A DNA stretch of 56,455 bases from an uncultured beta proteobacterium. GTDB lineage: Bacteria > Pseudomonadota > Gammaproteobacteria > Burkholderiales > SG8-41. Under the pieces are notes generated by a model that made no database searches, had not been told where the DNA came from, and saw only the letters and a program-made list of their open reading frames with translations. The position numbers and the translations under genes were made by a program. Every line of letters starts with the position of its first letter. Position 1 is the first letter of the stretch. Location of the stretch: NCBI GenBank assembly GCA_903885665.1, contig CAISJL010000163.1, positions 1 to 56,455 on the forward strand. Direction: 5' to 3'. Shown here piece after piece: positions 9,880-19,746 of this stretch.

Positions 9880-10830
9880 CTACGCGGTCACGCCATCGGC
9901 GGCGACTTGCGCGAAGTAGGCACGCGCGGCGCTGACATCAAGAGCGATTTGCTGCTTTAGCGTGTCGAGGTCGACATATTTGGCCTCGTCTCGGAATTTA
10001 TGCCAAAACGCGACATGCACCCGCTCACCATAAATATCTTCATTAAAATCAAATAGATAGACCTCTAACACGGGCGCTGCCCCACGTGCTTTGACGGTTG
10101 GGCGCACGCCTAAGCTGGCCACTCCTTGCAAGGGTTTGCCATCGGGTCGGGTCAGCGTCACGGCAAATATGCCATACAGCGCCGGACGTGCGTCGGGGAT
10201 ATGAATATTGGCGGTGGGGTAGCCCAGTTGTCGCCCCAGTCGATCACCGCGAACCACCTTGCCACTGATGCTGTAGCGCCGGCCGAGCAGTTGCTGGGCG
10301 TGTGTCATGCGACCGGCAGTCAGCGCCGTGCGCACTGCGGTGCTCGAGGCGCGTTCATCGCCCACTAACACTGTGGGCATGGACTCTACGGTGTAATCAA
10401 ACTCTAGGCCTGCACGTTTTAACAAGGCCAGATCACCAGCGCGCCGCGCACCAAAGCGAAAATCATCCCCCACTTGCAGCCAACGCACGCCCAGACCACG
10501 CACCAAAATGCGCTCGATAAAATCTTGGGCAGTGACTTGGGCTAGTGCAAAGTTAAAGCGACACAGTTGAACGCGGTCTACGCCGTGGGCGGCCAGTAGT
10601 TCGAGTTTTTCGCGCAGACTGGTGAGTCGCGCTGGAGCTTGATCGGGAGCGAAGAACTCACGCGGATGTGGCTCAAAAGTCATCACGCACGCCGGCAGGC
10701 CACGTGCTTTTGCGGCAGCGCGTAGCTTGGAGAGCATGGCCTGATGACCTAAATGTAGCCCGTCGAAATTGCCAATGGTCAGCGCGACGGGACTGTTGGC
10801 AACGTCTGGAACGCTGCGGAATATTTGCAT
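9880..10830 (-). CDS. ribF: Bifunctional riboflavin kinase / FAD synthetase
   Basis: Converts riboflavin to FMN and then FAD. The N-terminal nucleotidyltransferase domain has the motif TIGNFDGLHLGH (residues 18-29). The C-terminal kinase domain carries the GYPTANI substrate motif near residue 205. At 316 residues it has the normal length. It lies 33 bases downstream of cobA, separated by a strong hairpin, and upstream of ileS on the same strand. Confidence 0.95.
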   Translation of the reverse strand: MQIFRSVPDVANSPVALTIGNFDGLHLGHQAMLSKLRAAAKARGLPACVMTFEPHPREFFAPDQAPARLTSLREKLELLAAHGVDRVQLCRFNFALAQVTAQDFIERILVRGLGVRWLQVGDDFRFGARRAGDLALLKRAGLEFDYTVESMPTVLVGDERASSTAVRTALTAGRMTHAQQLLGRRYSISGKVVRGDRLGRQLGYPTANIHIPDARPALYGIFAVTLTRPDGKPLQGVASLGVRPTVKARGAAPVLEVYLFDFNEDIYGERVHVAFWHKFRDEAKYVDLDTLKQQIALDVSAARAYFAQVAADGVTA

Positions 10831-10842
10831 GACACCCGAATT

Positions 10843-10873
10843 AACACGCTAAAAGTCTGAATTTTAGCGTGTT
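10843..10873 (-). terminator. Perfect 12-bp hairpin at the cobA stop
   Basis: The arms at 10843-10854 and 10862-10873 are perfectly complementary over 12 bp with a 7-base loop. The cobA stop codon (10864-10866) lies inside the second arm. On the minus strand the T-tail is short, so this may be a weak intrinsic terminator or an mRNA 3'-end stabiliser for the cysI-DUF934-cobA unit. Confidence 0.55.
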
Positions 10874-11721
10874 TTGCGGATCGGGGCGAGGCGTGTTGTG
10901 CCCACGCGAGACGAAAGCACGCCCAACCCATGCGCTTGATCCAGTTCAGCCGCCTGCGTGCGTGCTTGTTCGAGCACCCGGCCAATGATGATTAAGGCTG
11001 GCCCGGTGAGCGCTTGCTGCGCTACCGCCACTAAACTAGCCACCGTGCACCAGGTCTCGCGGCACGTGGGGAGCGTGGCGTTTTCAATGACAACTACGGG
11101 AGTGTGACCGGTGACACCTCGTGCCAAGAGTTGCTCGACCACTTCGGGCGCTTTGCCCATGCCCATATACACCACCACAGTGTTACCCGCGTCAATGCCG
11201 GCTGCCCATTCGCCTGCAGGTTCGTCCACACCAACCCTTGGCGTGGTGAGCACCACATTACGGGCAACACCGCGTTGGGTGAGAGATACGCCAAGCTCTG
11301 CACTGGCAGCAAGTGCCGCCGTAATGCCGGGCACTACCGCATAGGGCACACCAGCGGCATCAAGTGCGGCGATTTCTTCTTGGGCACGCCCAAATAACAT
11401 GGGGTCACCACCCTTGAGGCGTACCACTACGGGATAGCGGGCGGCGGCTGCAATCAGTTGTTTATTGATAAAGCGTTGCGCCGTTGAGTGCCGACCACAG
11501 CGCTTACCCACGGCAATGCGCTGTGCCCGCGGGGCATAGTCAAGAATCGCCGGGTCGATCAAGGCATCATGAAATACCACGTCAGCTTGCGCTAACAGCT
11601 TTAAGGCGCGCAGCGTTAGTAAGTCGGCGGCACCAGGTCCCGCGCCCACCAAATACACTGTGCCTGGTGTTTGAGGCTGACCTTCTGTTTGCAGCTGCGG
11701 ATGCAAAGGGGGCTTGCTCAT
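10864..11721 (-). CDS. cobA: Uroporphyrinogen-III C-methyltransferase
   Basis: SAM-dependent methylation of uroporphyrinogen III to precorrin-2, the first step towards siroheme, the cofactor of the sulfite reductase encoded just upstream. Motifs include VYLVGAGPGAADLLTLRA near the N-terminus, the GGDPMLFGRA substrate segment and VVPGITAA. It has only the methyltransferase domain (285 residues), with no CysG-type dehydrogenase/ferrochelatase half. Oxidation and iron insertion must therefore be encoded elsewhere. The start overlaps the end of the DUF934 gene by four bases. Confidence 0.93.
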   Translation of the reverse strand: MSKPPLHPQLQTEGQPQTPGTVYLVGAGPGAADLLTLRALKLLAQADVVFHDALIDPAILDYAPRAQRIAVGKRCGRHSTAQRFINKQLIAAAARYPVVVRLKGGDPMLFGRAQEEIAALDAAGVPYAVVPGITAALAASAELGVSLTQRGVARNVVLTTPRVGVDEPAGEWAAGIDAGNTVVVYMGMGKAPEVVEQLLARGVTGHTPVVVIENATLPTCRETWCTVASLVAVAQQALTGPALIIIGRVLEQARTQAAELDQAHGLGVLSSRVGTTRLAPIRKTR

Positions 11722-12272
11722 GCTGCTGCAGTGGGATTGAGTGGGCGCCGCCGAAACAGTGGTTGTGGACGAGCAACCGAGTTCTGGTAGGCTTCGCTAA
11801 AGTCGGCGGCAGCAGTTAGCGCCACTTGCAAAGCACGGTCTTCGTCTTGGGTAGTGGTCGTGCGTAACAAAAACGCATCAAAGCCGCATTGCGCCAAATA
11901 ATAGAGCTGGTCGCGCTGCACATCACCCATCGCCCGCAACTCGCCTCGCCAACCATAGCGCTCGCGCAAGAGTCGACCAATCGAGTAGCCACGGCCGTCG
12001 GTGAATTGCGGAAACTCTACTGCAATCAGACTGAATACTTCAAAGTCCTCAGCAATCTGCGCAGGATCATCCGCTGGCGCTAAGCACACGCCCAAGCGCC
12101 CACTCGGACGCGCGATGAGTGCGGCGCGCGCAGCTTGCCATAGCGGCAAAGACACCAACACATCACCACTGGGCAATGACGGCACCGGGACTAGCGTTTC
12201 ACCCGTGTTTTCAATACTAAGCAGTTGCCACAGATTCTCGGCGCGTTTGGCGTTTTTGATGAGCAGTGCCAT
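11718..12272 (-). CDS. DUF934 family protein, sulfite reductase partner
   Basis: Family of unknown biochemical role, found almost only next to ferredoxin-type sulfite reductase genes and often called oxidoreductase-associated. The central segment runs from GRGYSIGRLLRERYGW to the ELRAMGDVQRDQL motif, typical of DUF934. I chose ATG 12272 because AAGGAG at 12280-12285 lies seven bases upstream. An earlier start at 12302 has no such site. It overlaps the 3' end of cysI by 56 bases and the start of cobA by four, so the three genes form one coupled operon. Confidence 0.88.
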   Translation of the reverse strand: MALLIKNAKRAENLWQLLSIENTGETLVPVPSLPSGDVLVSLPLWQAARAALIARPSGRLGVCLAPADDPAQIAEDFEVFSLIAVEFPQFTDGRGYSIGRLLRERYGWRGELRAMGDVQRDQLYYLAQCGFDAFLLRTTTTQDEDRALQVALTAAADFSEAYQNSVARPQPLFRRRPLNPTAAA

Positions 12273-13917
12273 AGACGGTCTCCTTAAAGGGGTCAGTACC
12301 AATGCGGCGCACTAAGTCGATGAATCGCTCGACTTCGCTATCGCGCAAGGCTAAGTAAGTGTGGATAATTTTTTCAATAATTTCAGGTACTTCGTCTTGG
12401 GAGACAGAGGGGCCAATGACTTTACCCAAGGCCGCTTGAACGCCTTGATCGCCACCGATCGAGATCTGGTAGAACTCGGCACCGTGCTTGTCTACGCCCA
12501 AGATCCCAATGTGTCCGACATGATGATGACCACAGGAGTTCATACAGCCGGAGATATTTAAATCTAATTCACCGATATCAAACTGATAATCTAAATCATC
12601 AAAGCGCCGCGCAATGGCCTCTGCTACCGGAATTGATTTGGCATTAGCCAAGGAGCAGAAATCACCGCCAGGGCATGCAATGATGTTGGTGAGTAGCCCT
12701 ACATTAGGGGTGGCTAACTCGAGTGCCACCGCCTCTTGCCACAACTGATGCAGTTCACTGTGCCGCACATCGGCCAAGATCAAGTTTTGTTCGTGCGAGA
12801 CGCGCAACTCTCCAAAGCTGTAGCGGTCAGCTAAGTCGGCAATTGCGTCCATTTGCGCGGCCGTCACATCGCCTGGGGGGACACCGGTTTTCTTCAGCGA
12901 CAAGGTCACTGCAGCATAGCCAGCAACCTTGTGCGGATGCACGTTGCGACGGGCCCATCGCCCAAACGCGGGCTCGCGCGCCAAGGCTTGGGTGTATTGG
13001 ACCGGCAGTGCCTCTAGGTGTTGGTATTGAGGGCGAGTAAAGCGCGCTGTGACGCGCTCGACTTCTTGCGCAGTCAAGGTGGCTGGGCCATCGCGCAAGT
13101 GCGCCCACTCTGCACTCACCTGTTCGGCAAACACCGCCGGCTTGAGTTCGCGCACCAATATTTTAATGCGCGCTTTATACTTGTTATCACGCCGACCGTA
13201 GCGGTTGTAGACGCGCAAAATAGCCTCTAAATACGTTAGCAAATGTTGCCACGGCAAAAACTCGTTAATCACCACACCAATGACTGGTGTGCGTCCAAGT
13301 CCGCCGCCGACCAACACTTTAAAACCAATCTCACCTTGAGCATTTTTGAGTACTTGTAAGCCAATGTCGTGGACTTGGATTGCGGCCCGATCTTGAGTTG
13401 CACCAGACACGGCAATTTTAAATTTACGCGGTAAGTAGGCAAACTCGGGATGCAGTGTCGACCATTGACGGATCAACTCACACCATACCAACGGATCCAC
13501 AATTTCATCGGCCGCCACACCGGCAAAATGATCAGTGGTGGTGTTGCGAATACAATTCCCGCTGGTTTGAATAGCGTGCATTTGAACTTTTGCTAAGTGC
13601 GCCAAGATCTCCGGCACATCTTCTAACTTAGGCCAATTAAATTGGATGTTTTGGCGAGTGCTGAAATGGCCATAACCACGATCCCAGCGCCGCGCAATCT
13701 CGGCCAAGGCGCGCATCTGGCGAGAGGCCAATAATCCGTAGGGAATCGCCACCCGCAACATGGGGGCGAAGCGTTGCACGTACAAGCCATTTTGGAGGCG
13801 CAAGGGACGGTAGTCGTCCTCGGCCAACTCACCAGCTAAGAATCGCTGGGTTTGGTCGCGAAATTGCGCTACCCGCTCATCCACAATACCCTGATCTATT
13901 GCGTCGTAAATATACAT
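12217..13917 (-). CDS. cysI: Sulfite reductase hemoprotein (siroheme / 4Fe-4S)
   Basis: Assimilatory reduction of sulfite to sulfide. It shows two ferredoxin-like half domains and the siroheme-Fe4S ligands Cys415, Cys421, Cys458 and Cys462 (CPGGDFC and SGCMNSC). The substrate-side basic motifs TSGNCIRN and GHFSTRQNIQFNW are also present. At 566 residues it fits the nitrite/sulfite reductase family of Betaproteobacteria. No cysJ flavoprotein lies beside it, so ferredoxin or another donor is likely. The cysH, cysD and cysN genes that often share this operon are not in the window. It is divergent from cysB, its probable activator. Confidence 0.93.
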   Translation of the reverse strand: MYIYDAIDQGIVDERVAQFRDQTQRFLAGELAEDDYRPLRLQNGLYVQRFAPMLRVAIPYGLLASRQMRALAEIARRWDRGYGHFSTRQNIQFNWPKLEDVPEILAHLAKVQMHAIQTSGNCIRNTTTDHFAGVAADEIVDPLVWCELIRQWSTLHPEFAYLPRKFKIAVSGATQDRAAIQVHDIGLQVLKNAQGEIGFKVLVGGGLGRTPVIGVVINEFLPWQHLLTYLEAILRVYNRYGRRDNKYKARIKILVRELKPAVFAEQVSAEWAHLRDGPATLTAQEVERVTARFTRPQYQHLEALPVQYTQALAREPAFGRWARRNVHPHKVAGYAAVTLSLKKTGVPPGDVTAAQMDAIADLADRYSFGELRVSHEQNLILADVRHSELHQLWQEAVALELATPNVGLLTNIIACPGGDFCSLANAKSIPVAEAIARRFDDLDYQFDIGELDLNISGCMNSCGHHHVGHIGILGVDKHGAEFYQISIGGDQGVQAALGKVIGPSVSQDEVPEIIEKIIHTYLALRDSEVERFIDLVRRIGTDPFKETVYGTAHQKRQTRRESVATA

Positions 13918-14254
13918 AAATTGTTCTCTACTCTAATCCACAGATGAAGTGATTCGATGATATAGTGCTTTCTTTATATCTCCAATCAATAAATTATTGG
14001 TTCTTTAGAAGATTTAGTTATATGATTATTCAAATTTCTGCGTAACCAAGAGCGGCGATTGGCCTCATCAGCAACTAACATCCTGAGTAGCAGGCCTAAT
14101 TAGCCGCCTCATAACCACCCCCATAACTACCCCCATAACCGCCCCGTTACCGATTAAAAAACCAATTCAAAACTAATTAAACCCTATGTAAGCACCCCTT
14201 CAGATGAGCATCCGTCATCATCAAAATTAAGGTAACTAGTTTTAAGGTAACCAA
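13918..14254. promoter_or_regulatory. Divergent cysI / cysB control region
   Basis: A 337-base gap between divergently transcribed cysI and cysB, where a CysB-responsive promoter would be expected (established for the family, not shown here). An AT-rich block lies at 13960-14040, next to the cysI start. Around 14108-14150 there is a small degenerate repeat of ataaccaccccc-type units. No coding sequence is visible. Confidence 0.5.
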
Positions 14255-15208
14255 TTGAATTTAAAGCAATTAAAATATCTGCGTGAAATTGCTCACAACG
14301 GCTTAAACCTATCGAGTGCGGCCGAGACGCTGTTTACTTCGCAACCCGGCATTAGCAAGCAACTGCAACTGCTGGAAGAAGAACTGGGTGTGACTATCTT
14401 GGTGCGCAACGGTAAGCGCGTCACCGACCTGACCGAGCCTGGACAGATTATTTTGCGCATAGCCGAGCGCATGCTGCAAGACGCCGAGAACTTGCGCGCT
14501 GTAGGCCAAGAGTTCAACGAAAGCAACACCGGTAATCTGGTAATCGCTACTACCCATACCCAAGCCCGCTACGCCTTGCCGCCGGTTGTCGCACGGTTTA
14601 CCCAACGCCATCCGCACATCCGCCTGACCCTACGCGAAGGCAGCCCTCAGCAAATTGCCGAACTCCTGCTCTCTGGCAGCGCTGATCTGGGGATTGCGAC
14701 CGAATCTGACGCGAGTTTTAGCGCGCTCGTGACCCTACCTTGCGCACAGTGGACACGCAGTGTCATCACCCCGCTCAAACACCCTTTGCTCGAGGCCGGA
14801 CCATTGACCCTAGAGGGCATTGCCGCCTACCCGCTGATTACCTACGATTTTGCATTCACCGCCGACTCACCGATTAAGATGGCCTTCGATGCCGCTGGCA
14901 TCCAACCCAATGTCGTGCTCACCGCCATTGCTGCAGACGTCATCAAAGCCTATGTCGAACAAGGTATGGGAATTGGTATTTTGGCGAAAATGGCGTTTGA
15001 TCCAGCGCGCGATCAAGGGGTGCGTTTAATTAACGCGGATCACTTATTCGCCCCTAGCACCACTCGCATCGCGCTTCGCCGCAACACCTATCTAAGAAGA
15101 TATCTTATTGATTTTATTGAACTATTTTCACCGCAACTGAAACGCGCTGCGATTTTTGAAGCGCTTCAAAACGCACCCGAAGCAGACGACTCCCTCGAAT
15201 CACCTTGA
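14255..15208 (+). CDS. cysB: LysR-type regulator CysB
   Basis: Transcriptional activator of sulfur assimilation that senses acetylserine-type inducers. The N-terminal winged helix-turn-helix contains AAETLFTSQPGISKQLQLLE (about residues 22-41), the CysB signature. The start of the effector domain, IATTHTQARYALP, matches Escherichia coli CysB closely. The start is TTG 14255, with AAGG at 14244-14247 as ribosome site. At 317 residues it has the usual length. It is divergent from cysI-DUF934-cobA, which it very likely controls. Confidence 0.93.
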   Translation: MNLKQLKYLREIAHNGLNLSSAAETLFTSQPGISKQLQLLEEELGVTILVRNGKRVTDLTEPGQIILRIAERMLQDAENLRAVGQEFNESNTGNLVIATTHTQARYALPPVVARFTQRHPHIRLTLREGSPQQIAELLLSGSADLGIATESDASFSALVTLPCAQWTRSVITPLKHPLLEAGPLTLEGIAAYPLITYDFAFTADSPIKMAFDAAGIQPNVVLTAIAADVIKAYVEQGMGIGILAKMAFDPARDQGVRLINADHLFAPSTTRIALRRNTYLRRYLIDFIELFSPQLKRAAIFEALQNAPEADDSLESP

Positions 15209-15232
15209 GCGCTATACATCACGAGCCTACGC

Positions 15233-16768
15233 CTAACTGGCACGCCGACTAAAGTCGTTCAGGCGGAAACCGAGTGTAAACAAGGTCAGAAAATACACTG
15301 CACTCCCAGCCACCACCAATAGCATCAACCACAACACCCGATACAGACCAGAGGCTGCAAACCACGCAGCTGGCGCCCCCATTAGCGCCCACAACACCGC
15401 TGCCATCACCATCACCGCTAGCAAGAGCTTGAGACTAAAGCTCATCCACCCGGGTTGCGGCTGATAGACCCCGCGCTGACGCAAGCCGCGCAGAAGCATC
15501 AGCGCATTCAAGGTCGCGCCCAAGCTAATCGCTAGCGCCAAACCGGCATGCTGCAAATCTCCGATCAAGACTAAGTTCAGTAACTGCGTGAAGACCAAAG
15601 TAATCAAGCCCATTTTCACTGGGGTGCGAATATCTTGGCGCGCATAATAGCCCGGGGCTAGTACTTTTACCGCAATCAAGCCCACCAGACCTACGGCGTA
15701 GGCCGTCACCGCATTACAAGTTTGAGTGACATCGTTTGCGGTAAACGCACCGTAATAGAACAGCGTCGTCACCAAAGGCACTGACAATACCGCAAGGGCG
15801 ACAGCAGAAGGAATCGCTAATAACAAGGTCAGGCGCAAACCCCAATCGAGTAGCGCTGAGTAGGTTTGTAGATTTTCATCGGCATAACTTTTTGCCAAGC
15901 TCGGCAATAAGATGGTACCCAAGGCCACACCCAACATGCCAGACGGAAACTCCATCAACCGATCAGCAAAATACAACCAACTCACGCTCCCTGTGATCAG
16001 AAAAGACGCAAAAATATTATTAATCACCAAGCTAATTTGACCGACCGACACACCAAAAGCCGCCGGCGCCATTTGACGCAGCACCCGTCGCACGCCAGCA
16101 TCGTGCCAATCCAAACAAAACCGCGGCAACATACCAATTTTGGCCAAAAACGGAATTTGCAGCGCCAATTGCAGTAATCCTCCCAAACACACTGCCCATG
16201 CAAGTGCTTTCACTGGTGGGTCAAACCAAGGGGCAGCAACTACTGCACCAAAAATAAACGACAGGTTTAACAACACCGGGGTGACCGCAGGGACTGCAAA
16301 ACGACTCCAGGTATTTAAAATACTGCCTCCGCAAGCGGTTAGCGCAATAAAAAATATATACGGAAAAACAATCCGCAACAGTTCAACGGTGAGGGCGAAT
16401 TTTTCGGGTTGCGCCTTAAAACCTGGCGCCGTGAGCCCAACAATCCATGGTGCTGCCAGCACGCCAAGTAGGGTCACCACCACCAGGGCCAGTGTGAGTA
16501 GCGTCGCCACACGGTCGATCAAGGCACGAGTTTCCTGTTCCCCTTGCCGATTTTTATATTCAGCCAGAATCGGCACAAAAGCCTGCGAAAAAGCGCCTTC
16601 GGCAAATAGACGTCGCAGTAAATTAGGGATTTTAAAAGCCACAAAGAACGCATCGGTCATGATTCCGACCCCAAAAACCCGCGCAATTACCGCATCGCGC
16701 ACAAATCCTAAGACCCGGGAGATCAGGGTCATACTACTAACCATCGCTAACGCTTTGAGAAGATTCAT
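15233..16768 (-). CDS. murJ: Lipid II flippase MurJ
   Basis: Inner-membrane MOP-superfamily flippase that moves lipid II across the membrane for peptidoglycan synthesis. Many hydrophobic helices are visible, with the N-terminal signature [17 protein letters not shown] and the conserved [15 protein letters not shown] loop. ATG 16768 gives 511 residues, the same as the Escherichia coli protein. The upstream TTG at 16798 is less likely. It is divergent from rpsT with a short shared promoter region and convergent with cysB. Confidence 0.94.
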   Translation of the reverse strand: MNLLKALAMVSSMTLISRVLGFVRDAVIARVFGVGIMTDAFFVAFKIPNLLRRLFAEGAFSQAFVPILAEYKNRQGEQETRALIDRVATLLTLALVVVTLLGVLAAPWIVGLTAPGFKAQPEKFALTVELLRIVFPYIFFIALTACGGSILNTWSRFAVPAVTPVLLNLSFIFGAVVAAPWFDPPVKALAWAVCLGGLLQLALQIPFLAKIGMLPRFCLDWHDAGVRRVLRQMAPAAFGVSVGQISLVINNIFASFLITGSVSWLYFADRLMEFPSGMLGVALGTILLPSLAKSYADENLQTYSALLDWGLRLTLLLAIPSAVALAVLSVPLVTTLFYYGAFTANDVTQTCNAVTAYAVGLVGLIAVKVLAPGYYARQDIRTPVKMGLITLVFTQLLNLVLIGDLQHAGLALAISLGATLNALMLLRGLRQRGVYQPQPGWMSFSLKLLLAVMVMAAVLWALMGAPAAWFAASGLYRVLWLMLLVVAGSAVYFLTLFTLGFRLNDFSRRAS

Positions 16769-16810
16769 ATTTTTCTTAAATTGTGGCGAAATCGCCAAAC
16801 ATCATTATAC

Positions 16811-16839
16811 TTGCAGAAGTGGCCAAGTTTCATTATGAT
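16811..16839 (+). promoter_or_regulatory. Sigma-70-type promoter of rpsT
   Basis: TTGCAG at 16811-16816 and TATGAT at 16834-16839 are separated by exactly 17 bases. This predicts a transcript start about 27 bases before the rpsT start codon. It is the clearest vegetative promoter in the window, as expected for a ribosomal protein gene. Confidence 0.7.
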
Positions 16840-16873
16840 TACGCCCTTTTTCTGCACAAAACTCGGAGTTTAC

Positions 16874-17137
16874 ATGGCCAATACTGCTTCAGCCAAAAAA
16901 GCCGCTCGTCAGGCCGTCAAACGCCGCGCTCGCAACGTTGCGCAACGCTCTGCGCTACGCACTGCCATTAAGGATGTTCGTAAAGCCATCGCCGCTGGCG
17001 ATAAGGTCGCTGCGCGCTCGGTATTTCAAAATTCTGTGAGCAAAATCGACTCAATCGCTGACAAAGACATTATGAGCAAGAACACTGCCGCTCGCCACAA
17101 AAGCCGCTTGTCTGCTGCTGTAAAGGCAATGGCCTAA
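16874..17137 (+). CDS. rpsT: 30S ribosomal protein S20
   Basis: Small, very basic 87-residue protein binding 16S rRNA. It begins [18 protein letters not shown], the S20 signature, and ends with the conserved [11 protein letters not shown] helix. ATG 16874 is chosen by homology and by CGGAG just upstream at 16864-16868. A start at 16781 would add 31 non-homologous residues. It is monocistronic and divergent from murJ, the usual betaproteobacterial arrangement. Confidence 0.97.
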   Translation: MANTASAKKAARQAVKRRARNVAQRSALRTAIKDVRKAIAAGDKVAARSVFQNSVSKIDSIADKDIMSKNTAARHKSRLSAAVKAMA

Positions 17138-17534
17138 TACAGCCAGCGTTGTTTGGGGCTGGCGCCACTCCACCAGCCCAGATTGTTCAGATTGCCCCAG
17201 CGCATTGCGCTCAGCCTCCTTGAATGTGCTGAATATGGCACTGTGTTGGGTTCGATTGCGTAGAACATCAGTGATTAGATCATGGGTGCTTTGATAATGA
17301 GCACCTGAATCACGACCAGAACACAGCTTGAATCAAATGTAGTCACATTAGCCGTTGAGCGATTCCGTGGTGACTCGATCAAGAAGCTACACTAAAGAAG
17401 CTAATGGCGCCCAAAGCGGCAACGTTGACAGCAACTGTCTCATAAATTTCACTTGCCAAGTAAAAGCACCTTGGCTGAGAATAGTTTTTTGCGGCGGCTA
17501 GGGTCGCCGTCTGTTTTTGTGGAGAGCTTGAATC
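17138..17534. other. 397-base gap rpsT to argD with two hairpins
   Basis: No gene is visible. A 6-bp inverted repeat at 17142-17163 just after rpsT lacks a T-tail. A second, terminator-like hairpin is at 17492-17509: seven pairs including one G-U, a 4-base loop, then TCTGTTTTT. It sits directly before the argD ribosome site. It could end readthrough from upstream or act as a leader attenuator of argD. Confidence 0.45.
17492..17517 (+). terminator. Terminator-like hairpin just before argD
   Basis: Arms CGGCGGC (17492-17498) and GTCGCCG (17503-17509) pair with one wobble. They are followed by a T-rich tail ending 17 bases before the argD start codon. It is either a plain terminator of an upstream transcript or a conditional attenuator for argD. 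Confidence 0.4.
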
Positions 17535-18725
17535 ATGTCGCATGTAATGAATACCTATGCGCGTCTACCCGTGAGTTTTACTCGGGGTGAAGGCGTTTGG
17601 CTGTGGGATACCGAAGGTAAGCGCTATCTTGACGCCCTCTCGGGCATTGCGGTCTGTGGCTTAGGTCACTGCCACCCGCGCTTCACGGCCGAGCTCCAGG
17701 CCCAGGTTGCGACCTTGGTGCACACCTCCAACCTGTACGGCATTCCGCATCAAGAAACCCTGGCTGATCGACTCGCCACGCTATCTGGTATGGATCGTGT
17801 GTTTTTCTGCAACTCGGGCTGCGAAGCCAATGAAGCCGCCATCAAGTTGGCGCGCTACTACGGACACCAAAAGAGTATCGACTCACCAGCCATTGTAGTG
17901 ATGGAACATGCGTTCCATGGACGCACCATGGCCACGCTATCTGCCACCGGCAGTCGCAAAGTACAAGCAGGATTTGAGCCTCTAGTCTCCGGTTTTGTGC
18001 GCGTCCCCTACGATGATCTCGAGGCCGTGCGTCGTGTGGCCGAGAGCAACCGCCAAGTGGTTGCTGTACTGGTAGAACTGATCCAAGGCGAAGGCGGCAT
18101 TCACGTCTGCAGCGAAGGCTATCTCAAAGGGTTGCGCGAAATATGCGATGCCCATGGCTGGTTACTCATGCTCGACGAAGTACAAAGCGGAATGGGCAGA
18201 ACTGGTCAGTGGTTTGCCTTTCAACATGCCGGCATTAAACCCGATGTCATGACCTTGGCCAAGGGTCTGGCCAATGGGGTGCCGATTGGCGCTTGCTTGA
18301 CTGCAGGCCATGCCGCTGAGTTATTTAAGCCTGGTAACCACGGCTCGACCTTCGGTGGTAATCCCCTCGCTTGCGCGGCAGCATTGTCTAATCTCGCGAT
18401 CATCGAAGACGAACGCTTAATGGCTAACGCCACGACCGTGGGCGACTATATTCGTGACCAGTTACGTCAACGTTTTACTGGCGTCAATGGTGTGCGCAGC
18501 GTGCGCGGGCGCGGCCTGATGATTGGTATTGAATTAGATCGGCCTTGCAAAGGAATTGTCGAGACTGCGCTTGCTGCGGGTTTATTGCTCAATGTGACAG
18601 CTGACACCGTGATACGACTCTTGCCACCTTTGATTTTTAGCCGCAAAGATGCTGATCACTTGTTAGAAATAATCATTCCATTAATTCAACAAGTGCTGGC
18701 CACACCACAACCAGTAGCCGCTTAA
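17535..18725 (+). CDS. argD: Acetylornithine aminotransferase
   Basis: PLP-dependent class III aminotransferase of arginine synthesis (N-acetylglutamate semialdehyde to N-acetylornithine), and possibly succinyldiaminopimelate transamination in lysine synthesis. The motif FFCNSGCEANEAAIKLAR is near residue 93. The cofactor Asp is in LMLDEVQSGMGRTG and the Schiff-base Lys in TLAKGLANGVPIGA. At 396 residues it has the normal length. GGAGAG precedes the start. argF follows 100 bases later on the same strand, so arginine genes are clustered. Confidence 0.93.
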   Translation: MSHVMNTYARLPVSFTRGEGVWLWDTEGKRYLDALSGIAVCGLGHCHPRFTAELQAQVATLVHTSNLYGIPHQETLADRLATLSGMDRVFFCNSGCEANEAAIKLARYYGHQKSIDSPAIVVMEHAFHGRTMATLSATGSRKVQAGFEPLVSGFVRVPYDDLEAVRRVAESNRQVVAVLVELIQGEGGIHVCSEGYLKGLREICDAHGWLLMLDEVQSGMGRTGQWFAFQHAGIKPDVMTLAKGLANGVPIGACLTAGHAAELFKPGNHGSTFGGNPLACAAALSNLAIIEDERLMANATTVGDYIRDQLRQRFTGVNGVRSVRGRGLMIGIELDRPCKGIVETALAAGLLLNVTADTVIRLLPPLIFSRKDADHLLEIIIPLIQQVLATPQPVAA

Positions 18726-18825
18726 ACTAAAGCCCGCATCGCACCACCCTTGTCCAAACAAAGCCAACCGTTCACAGATCCCTACCCGTCTCCTCCCGTT
18801 CGCATTACTTTCTCTGGAATTGCAT

Positions 18826-19746
18826 ATGTCTTTGCGCCACTACTTACAGTTTAATGATTTTAGTGCTGAGGAATATCACCATTTATTTGAGCGGGCTGCC
18901 ATCATTAAAGCGCGCTTTAAACGCTATGAGCCTTATCTGCCACTGCATGATCGCACGCTGGCAATGATCTTTGAGAAGCAATCAACCCGCACCCGTGTCT
19001 CGTTTGAGGCCGGCATGTTGCAGATGGGCGGCTCAGTGATTAATTTAGCTTCGCACGAAACACAAATTAGCCGTGGCGAGCCGATTGAAGACGTCGCACG
19101 CGTGATTACCCGCATGGTTGATTTGGTGATGATACGCACCTATGAACAAACTATTATCGAACGCTTTGCAGAGCACTCTCGGGTGCCGGTAATTAACGGG
19201 CTCACTAACGAATACCATCCTTGCCAAATCTTGGCAGATATCTTCACCTTTATCGAGCATCGCGGCAGCATGAGCGGTAAAACCGTAGCTTGGATTGGCG
19301 ACTCAAATAACGTCTGCAATACTTGGCTGCAAGCCGCTGAAGTGCTGAACTTCAATGTCCACGTCTCCACCCCTCCAGACTACGCAGTCGAACCCGAGCG
19401 TGCTGGTCTGTATGGTCGACTGCACTACGAAGAGTTTAGCGATCCCATAGATGCGGTGCGTAATGCCGACCTTGTGACTACCGATGTCTGGACTAGCATG
19501 GGATTTGAGGCCGAGAACGAAGAGCGCAAGCGTGACTTCGAAGACTGGTGCGTAGATGCCGAGATGATGCGAGCAGCTAAACCTGACGCCCTGTTCATGC
19601 ATTGCTTACCTGCCCATCGCGGCGAAGAAGTCACAGCAGAGGTGATCGATGGCCCCCACAGCGTCGTCTGGGATGAGGCTGAGAATCGCCTACACGCCCA
19701 AAAAGCATTGATGGAGATGTTACTCCTTGGGCGCATCAAAGATTAA
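18826..19746 (+). CDS. argF: Ornithine carbamoyltransferase
   Basis: Forms citrulline from ornithine and carbamoyl phosphate. The carbamoyl-phosphate motif STRTR is near residue 50, with the HPCQ-like segment as YHPCQILAD. The ornithine/catalytic motif HCLPAHRGEE is near residue 260. I chose ATG 18826 over TTG 18820 because the family begins MSLRHYLQF-like and TGGAA sits at proper spacing. At 306 residues it has the typical length. Confidence 0.96.
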   Translation: MSLRHYLQFNDFSAEEYHHLFERAAIIKARFKRYEPYLPLHDRTLAMIFEKQSTRTRVSFEAGMLQMGGSVINLASHETQISRGEPIEDVARVITRMVDLVMIRTYEQTIIERFAEHSRVPVINGLTNEYHPCQILADIFTFIEHRGSMSGKTVAWIGDSNNVCNTWLQAAEVLNFNVHVSTPPDYAVEPERAGLYGRLHYEEFSDPIDAVRNADLVTTDVWTSMGFEAENEERKRDFEDWCVDAEMMRAAKPDALFMHCLPAHRGEEVTAEVIDGPHSVVWDEAENRLHAQKALMEMLLLGRIKD

